A DNA stretch of 64,000 nt. It comes from CAXMQZ01 sp963707075. GTDB lineage: Bacteria > Acidobacteriota > Thermoanaerobaculia > Multivoradales > JAHEKO01. The notes beneath the pieces were generated by a model. That model was given only the letters and a program-made list of their open reading frames with translations, was not told where the DNA came from and made no database searches. Below, piece by piece: positions 60,929 to 64,000 of the stretch. Each line of letters opens with the position of its first letter. Position 1 is the first letter of the stretch. Made by a program: the position numbers and the translations under genes. The DNA lies in NCBI GenBank assembly GCA_963707075.1, contig CAVPOX010000002.1, forward strand, positions 1 through 64,000. Reading direction: 5' to 3'.

Positions 60929-62647
60929 ATGAAGACTACGATTATCGGTCTGGCTTTGGTTCTATTGACGAGTCCGGGTGCTGCCAGCGCCCAAACCAGG
61001 ATCTCTGTGCGGTTCGATGACACCGTCCTCGATGAACCCGTCGACGGTCGGATCCTCGTCTTGATCAGCCGCAAGGGTGACACTGAGCCACGGCAGCAGG
61101 TGACAGCTGGCGTCAAGGCGATCCAGATTTTCGGTATCGACGTCGACGGTCTCGCGCCTGGTTCGCCGGCTGTCCTCGATCGAGAGGTGTTCGGCTACCC
61201 CATCGACTCCTTGGCCGACCTGCCCCAGGGTGAGTACTGGATTCAGGCGGTCCTGCACCGCTACGAGACCTTTCATCGTGCAGACGGTCACGTCGTGAAG
61301 CTCCCCATGGACCGGGGCGAGGGACAACGTTGGAACACCGCCCCCGGCAACCTCTTCAGCGAGCCTCGACAGGTTCAGCTCGACCCGCAGACGAACAGCT
61401 CACTCGAGCTGGTTCTCGACCAGGTCATTCCTCCGATCGAAGAGCCCGAAGACACGCCGTATGTCAAACACGTCAGGATCCAGAGCGATCTCTTGAGCGA
61501 GTTCTGGGGTCGACCCATGTACCTCGGGGCACATGTCCTGGTGCCCGAGGGCTTCGACCAGCACCCCGAGGCTCGCTATCCTCTGATGATCTTCCATGGG
61601 CACTTTCCTGCCGACTTCGGCGGCTTTCGCACGACACCGCCCGATCCAGAGCTCGAGTGTGAGTACAGTGAGCGCTTCCAGATCGACTGCTACAACCGCA
61701 TCCAGGAACAGGAAGCCTACGACTTCTACAAGACGTGGATCGGGCCGGACTTCCCGCGCTTCCTGGTGATCGAAATCCAACACGCCAATCCCTACTACGA
61801 CGACTCCTATGCGGTGAATTCCGCGAATCTGGGCCCCTATGGCGATGCTCTGACCTACGAGCTCATCCCCTACATCGAGAAGACCTTTCGCGGTCTGGGT
61901 GAGCCCTGGGCCCGCTATCTCTACGGCGGCTCCACCGGTGGCTGGGAAGCCCTTGCCGCACAGGTGTTCTACCCGGAGGAATACAACGGCTGTTTCGCCG
62001 CCTGTCCGGACCCGATCGATTTCCGCGCCTACACCACGGTCAACATCTATGAAGACACGAATGCCTACTGGCGAGAAGGGGGCTTCGCCAGACTCGAGCG
62101 ACCGGCGCATCGCAACTGGCTGGGCCAGGTCGACGCCTACGTTGGTGACTACAACCACATGGAGCTTGCCCTGGGTACGCACAGCCGATCGGGCGACCAG
62201 TTCGATATCTGGCAGGCCGTCTACTCACCCGTGGGCGAGGACGGCTATCCTCAGCCCATCTGGGACAAGCTCACCGGCGAGATCGACCCGGAGGTGGCGA
62301 AGTCCTGGCAGCAGAACTACGACCTGCGATTCATCCTGGAACGGGACTGGCAGGAGCTCGGGCCCAAACTCGAGGGCAAGATTCATATCTACTGCGGGGA
62401 CATGGACAACTACTACCTCAACAACGCGGTCTACCTGATGGAGGACTTCCTGGAATCCACCACCGATCCGTACTATGGCGGCGAGGTGGATTACGGGGAC
62501 CGGGCCGAGCACTGCTGGAACGGCGACCACGAGAACGGCAACCACCTGTCGCGTCTGCGCTACAACACCTTCTACCTGCCCAAAATCATGCAACGCATCG
62601 AGGACTCGGCACCCGAGGGGGCCGACCTGACCAGCTGGCGCTACTGA
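60929..62647 (+). CDS. Secreted esterase-family alpha/beta hydrolase
   Basis: A 572-residue exported protein with a signal peptide (IGLALVLLTSPGAASAQ). An N-terminal beta domain (about 25-160) is followed by an esterase D/enterochelin esterase-like hydrolase: PLMIFHGHFPADFGGF forms the oxyanion strand, YLYGGSTGGWEALAAQVFYP holds the nucleophile Ser in GGSTGG (about residue 334), and the late GDHENGNHLSR supplies a likely His. The aromatic, acidic surface suggests an esterase for carbohydrate or aromatic esters; the substrate is unknown. The ATG follows AGGAGGGG. Confidence 0.87.
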   Translation: MKTTIIGLALVLLTSPGAASAQTRISVRFDDTVLDEPVDGRILVLISRKGDTEPRQQVTAGVKAIQIFGIDVDGLAPGSPAVLDREVFGYPIDSLADLPQGEYWIQAVLHRYETFHRADGHVVKLPMDRGEGQRWNTAPGNLFSEPRQVQLDPQTNSSLELVLDQVIPPIEEPEDTPYVKHVRIQSDLLSEFWGRPMYLGAHVLVPEGFDQHPEARYPLMIFHGHFPADFGGFRTTPPDPELECEYSERFQIDCYNRIQEQEAYDFYKTWIGPDFPRFLVIEIQHANPYYDDSYAVNSANLGPYGDALTYELIPYIEKTFRGLGEPWARYLYGGSTGGWEALAAQVFYPEEYNGCFAACPDPIDFRAYTTVNIYEDTNAYWREGGFARLERPAHRNWLGQVDAYVGDYNHMELALGTHSRSGDQFDIWQAVYSPVGEDGYPQPIWDKLTGEIDPEVAKSWQQNYDLRFILERDWQELGPKLEGKIHIYCGDMDNYYLNNAVYLMEDFLESTTDPYYGGEVDYGDRAEHCWNGDHENGNHLSRLRYNTFYLPKIMQRIEDSAPEGADLTSWRY

Positions 62648-62767
62648 GCAGCGCGGATCGTGAGAACGGTTTCCACGTTCCGCCTCACCAATTTCGAAAT
62701 CGATGAGGATCGGGAGCGATGGTACTATCCCGAAACCTGTCATTGAGTTGAAAGGCCCAGCAGACCC

Positions 62768-63850
62768 TTGAAAGTACTCTGTGTAGTCGGTGCCCGCCCG
62801 AACTTCATGAAGATCCTCCCCATTCTGGTTGCGATGAGGAAGCGGCCCGAGTTGAAGCCGATCCTCGTTCATACAGGCCAGCACTATGACGAGAACATGG
62901 CTGAAGCGTTCTTTCGGGATCTCGCCTTGGCCCGACCCGACTACGAGCTTCGAATCGGCAGCGGCAGCCACTCTCAACAGACCGCAGCGGTGATGACTTC
63001 TTTTGAGAGGGTCTGCCTTGCGGAGCAGCCCGATCTGGTAGTTGTCGTCGGTGATGTCAACTCAACACTGGCTGCCGCGCTCGTCGCTGCCAAGCTCCAG
63101 ATTCGGGTAGCACATGTCGAGGCTGGCCTCCGGAGCCGAGACTGGTCGATGCCTGAAGAGATAAATCGCATCCTTACTGATCGTCTGTCTGACTATCTCT
63201 TCACACACTCGGCCGAGGCAGAGCCCAACTTGTTGGCCGAAGGTATTGACAGAGCCCGGATCCACCTGGTCGGCAACGTCATGATCGACACTCTGATCCG
63301 GCTCCGAAGCCACGCCGAAGCAAGCGACGCCGTCGAGCGACTGAATCTGGTCGGGAAGCCCTATGCGGTGACAACCCTGCACCGTCCCTCCAACGTCGAC
63401 CGCGAAGAAGATCTGCGCCGCTGCTTGCAGGGACTTTCTAGAGTGGGGAAAAGACTTCCGGTGGTCTTTCCGGTTCACCCAAGGACCGCGAGACGACTCG
63501 AGGCCCTTGGACTCGATCAGTCTTCCTCTCATATCCACCTGGTCGAGCCCCAGGGTTATGTCGATTTTCTGGCACTGGTTCTCCGTTCAACCATGGTGCT
63601 TACCGATTCTGGCGGCTTACAGGAGGAGACAACTTTCTTGAATATTCCTTGCCTGACTCTGCGCGAAAACACCGAGCGGCCCATCACACTGACCCTGGGC
63701 ACCAATCGCTTGGTCGGAACCGACCCGGACCTCATCGAGAGGTCGGCTGCAGAGGTGCTTTCCGGTAACTGGCAACAAGGCCAATGCCCGCCCCTTTGGG
63801 ATGGAAACGCTGCGGAGAGGATGGTGCAAGTAGTTCTTCAATCCTGCTAA
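62768..63850 (+). CDS. wecB: UDP-N-acetylglucosamine 2-epimerase (non-hydrolysing)
   Basis: A 360-residue enzyme that interconverts UDP-GlcNAc and UDP-ManNAc for surface polysaccharide synthesis. Conserved runs are VGARPNFMKILPIL, VHTGQHYDENMAEAFF, VVGDVNSTLAAA, HVEAGLRS, EEINRILTDRLSDYLF, TLHRPSNVD and LTDSGGLQEETTFLN. The start is TTG at 62768; no ATG lies in a reasonable position, and a GAAAGG stretch is upstream. Together with the DegT and Gfo genes at the other end of the window it suggests an amino-sugar-containing surface glycan, though no other genes of such a locus are near. Confidence 0.95.
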   Translation: MKVLCVVGARPNFMKILPILVAMRKRPELKPILVHTGQHYDENMAEAFFRDLALARPDYELRIGSGSHSQQTAAVMTSFERVCLAEQPDLVVVVGDVNSTLAAALVAAKLQIRVAHVEAGLRSRDWSMPEEINRILTDRLSDYLFTHSAEAEPNLLAEGIDRARIHLVGNVMIDTLIRLRSHAEASDAVERLNLVGKPYAVTTLHRPSNVDREEDLRRCLQGLSRVGKRLPVVFPVHPRTARRLEALGLDQSSSHIHLVEPQGYVDFLALVLRSTMVLTDSGGLQEETTFLNIPCLTLRENTERPITLTLGTNRLVGTDPDLIERSAAEVLSGNWQQGQCPPLWDGNAAERMVQVVLQSC

Positions 63851-64000
63851 GCGAACCACACCCGGGCCAATCAAGCGGCTGCCGTGTTCTCCTCGGTTGT
63901 CAATGGGGGTTGTAAGGGCCACGCGTCTGCGCCTGTTCTCTGGGTGGTCTCAATGCCATCGCCGTGGCTCGTGGCAGGTGGTCCCGGAGGGGGCGGTTCG
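63851..64000. other. Window end, no gene seen
   Basis: After the wecB stop the last 150 bases hold no coding signature, repeat or terminator that I can support. Confidence 0.5.

Overview
This window is a chromosomal stretch with long, closely packed genes on both strands and strong AGGAGG-type ribosome binding sites. It has no tRNA, rRNA, CRISPR array, transposase or phage gene that I can see. The gene set (secreted M1/M28/M19/M12-like peptidases, a DUF2911 protein, a BlaI/M56 pair, a Ser/Thr kinase with a TonB C-terminus, PilZ and SpoIIE signalling proteins, a VPS10/BNR propeller, and a secreted protease ending in a 'DGFE...SGWS' tail) fits an environmental Acidobacteriota, most likely Thermoanaerobaculia-like. 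That placement is inference from gene content and was not searched.

Layout. 1-1.9 kb (minus): a Gfo/Idh/MocA dehydrogenase and a DegT-type sugar aminotransferase, both frameshifted. 2-8.1 kb (minus): efp, then an operon of two paralogous alkaline-phosphatase-superfamily membrane proteins, a 65-aa ribbon-helix-helix-like protein and a membrane protein that resembles EMC3/Oxa1 insertases. 8.3-9.9 kb (plus): sulfotransferase and O-methyltransferase. 10-20.4 kb (minus): M19 dipeptidase, an M1-M28-PDZ fusion, a GT-C-like membrane protein with a cellulose-synthase-like GT2, a metzincin and a PilZ protein, followed by moaA. 21.7-25.6 kb (plus): a receiver-kinase-TonB fusion, a small coiled-coil protein and a double-ACT protein. 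26-36.5 kb (minus): an operon of acyl-CoA dehydrogenase, a 2706-aa KS-AT-KS-ACP-ACP-KR-DH megasynthase and a phosphopantetheinyl transferase. 36.7-41.5 kb (plus): SpoIIE phosphatase with PDZ and membrane domains, TPR protein, cysM. 41.6-46.7 kb: PQQ-type propeller, DUF2911, HD hydrolase, GGDEF-EAL protein. 47-49 kb (plus): BlaI-like repressor with its operators, and an M56 peptidase. 49-55.7 kb: chalcone-isomerase-like protein, HtrA protease, secreted proteins of unknown role, 3-hydroxyisobutyrate-dehydrogenase-like protein, DUF711. 55.8-63.9 kb: VPS10/BNR protein, RsbW-like and STAS proteins, ArsS, secreted esterase, wecB.

How the parts may work together. Three themes recur. One is surface and lipid chemistry: the megasynthase operon, wecB/DegT/Gfo, the two glycosyltransferase-like proteins and the sulfotransferase. 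Another is extracytoplasmic proteolysis. The third is signalling by partner switching (SpoIIE, RsbW, STAS), cyclic-di-GMP (GGDEF-EAL, PilZ) and a Ser/Thr kinase. The best candidates for undescribed biology are the phosphatase-insertase-like operon (2.8-8.1 kb) and the megasynthase operon (25.9-36.5 kb), whose carrier domains have Thr in place of the usual phosphopantetheine Ser.

Several genes are broken by single-base shifts, nearly all +1 relative to the coding strand (near 593, 791, 1749, 9141, 10960, 12470, 12503, 13992 and 48645; one -1 near 22772). The proteins read perfectly once these are bridged, so sequencing or assembly indels are the simplest explanation. I give the bridged extents and mark the breaks.
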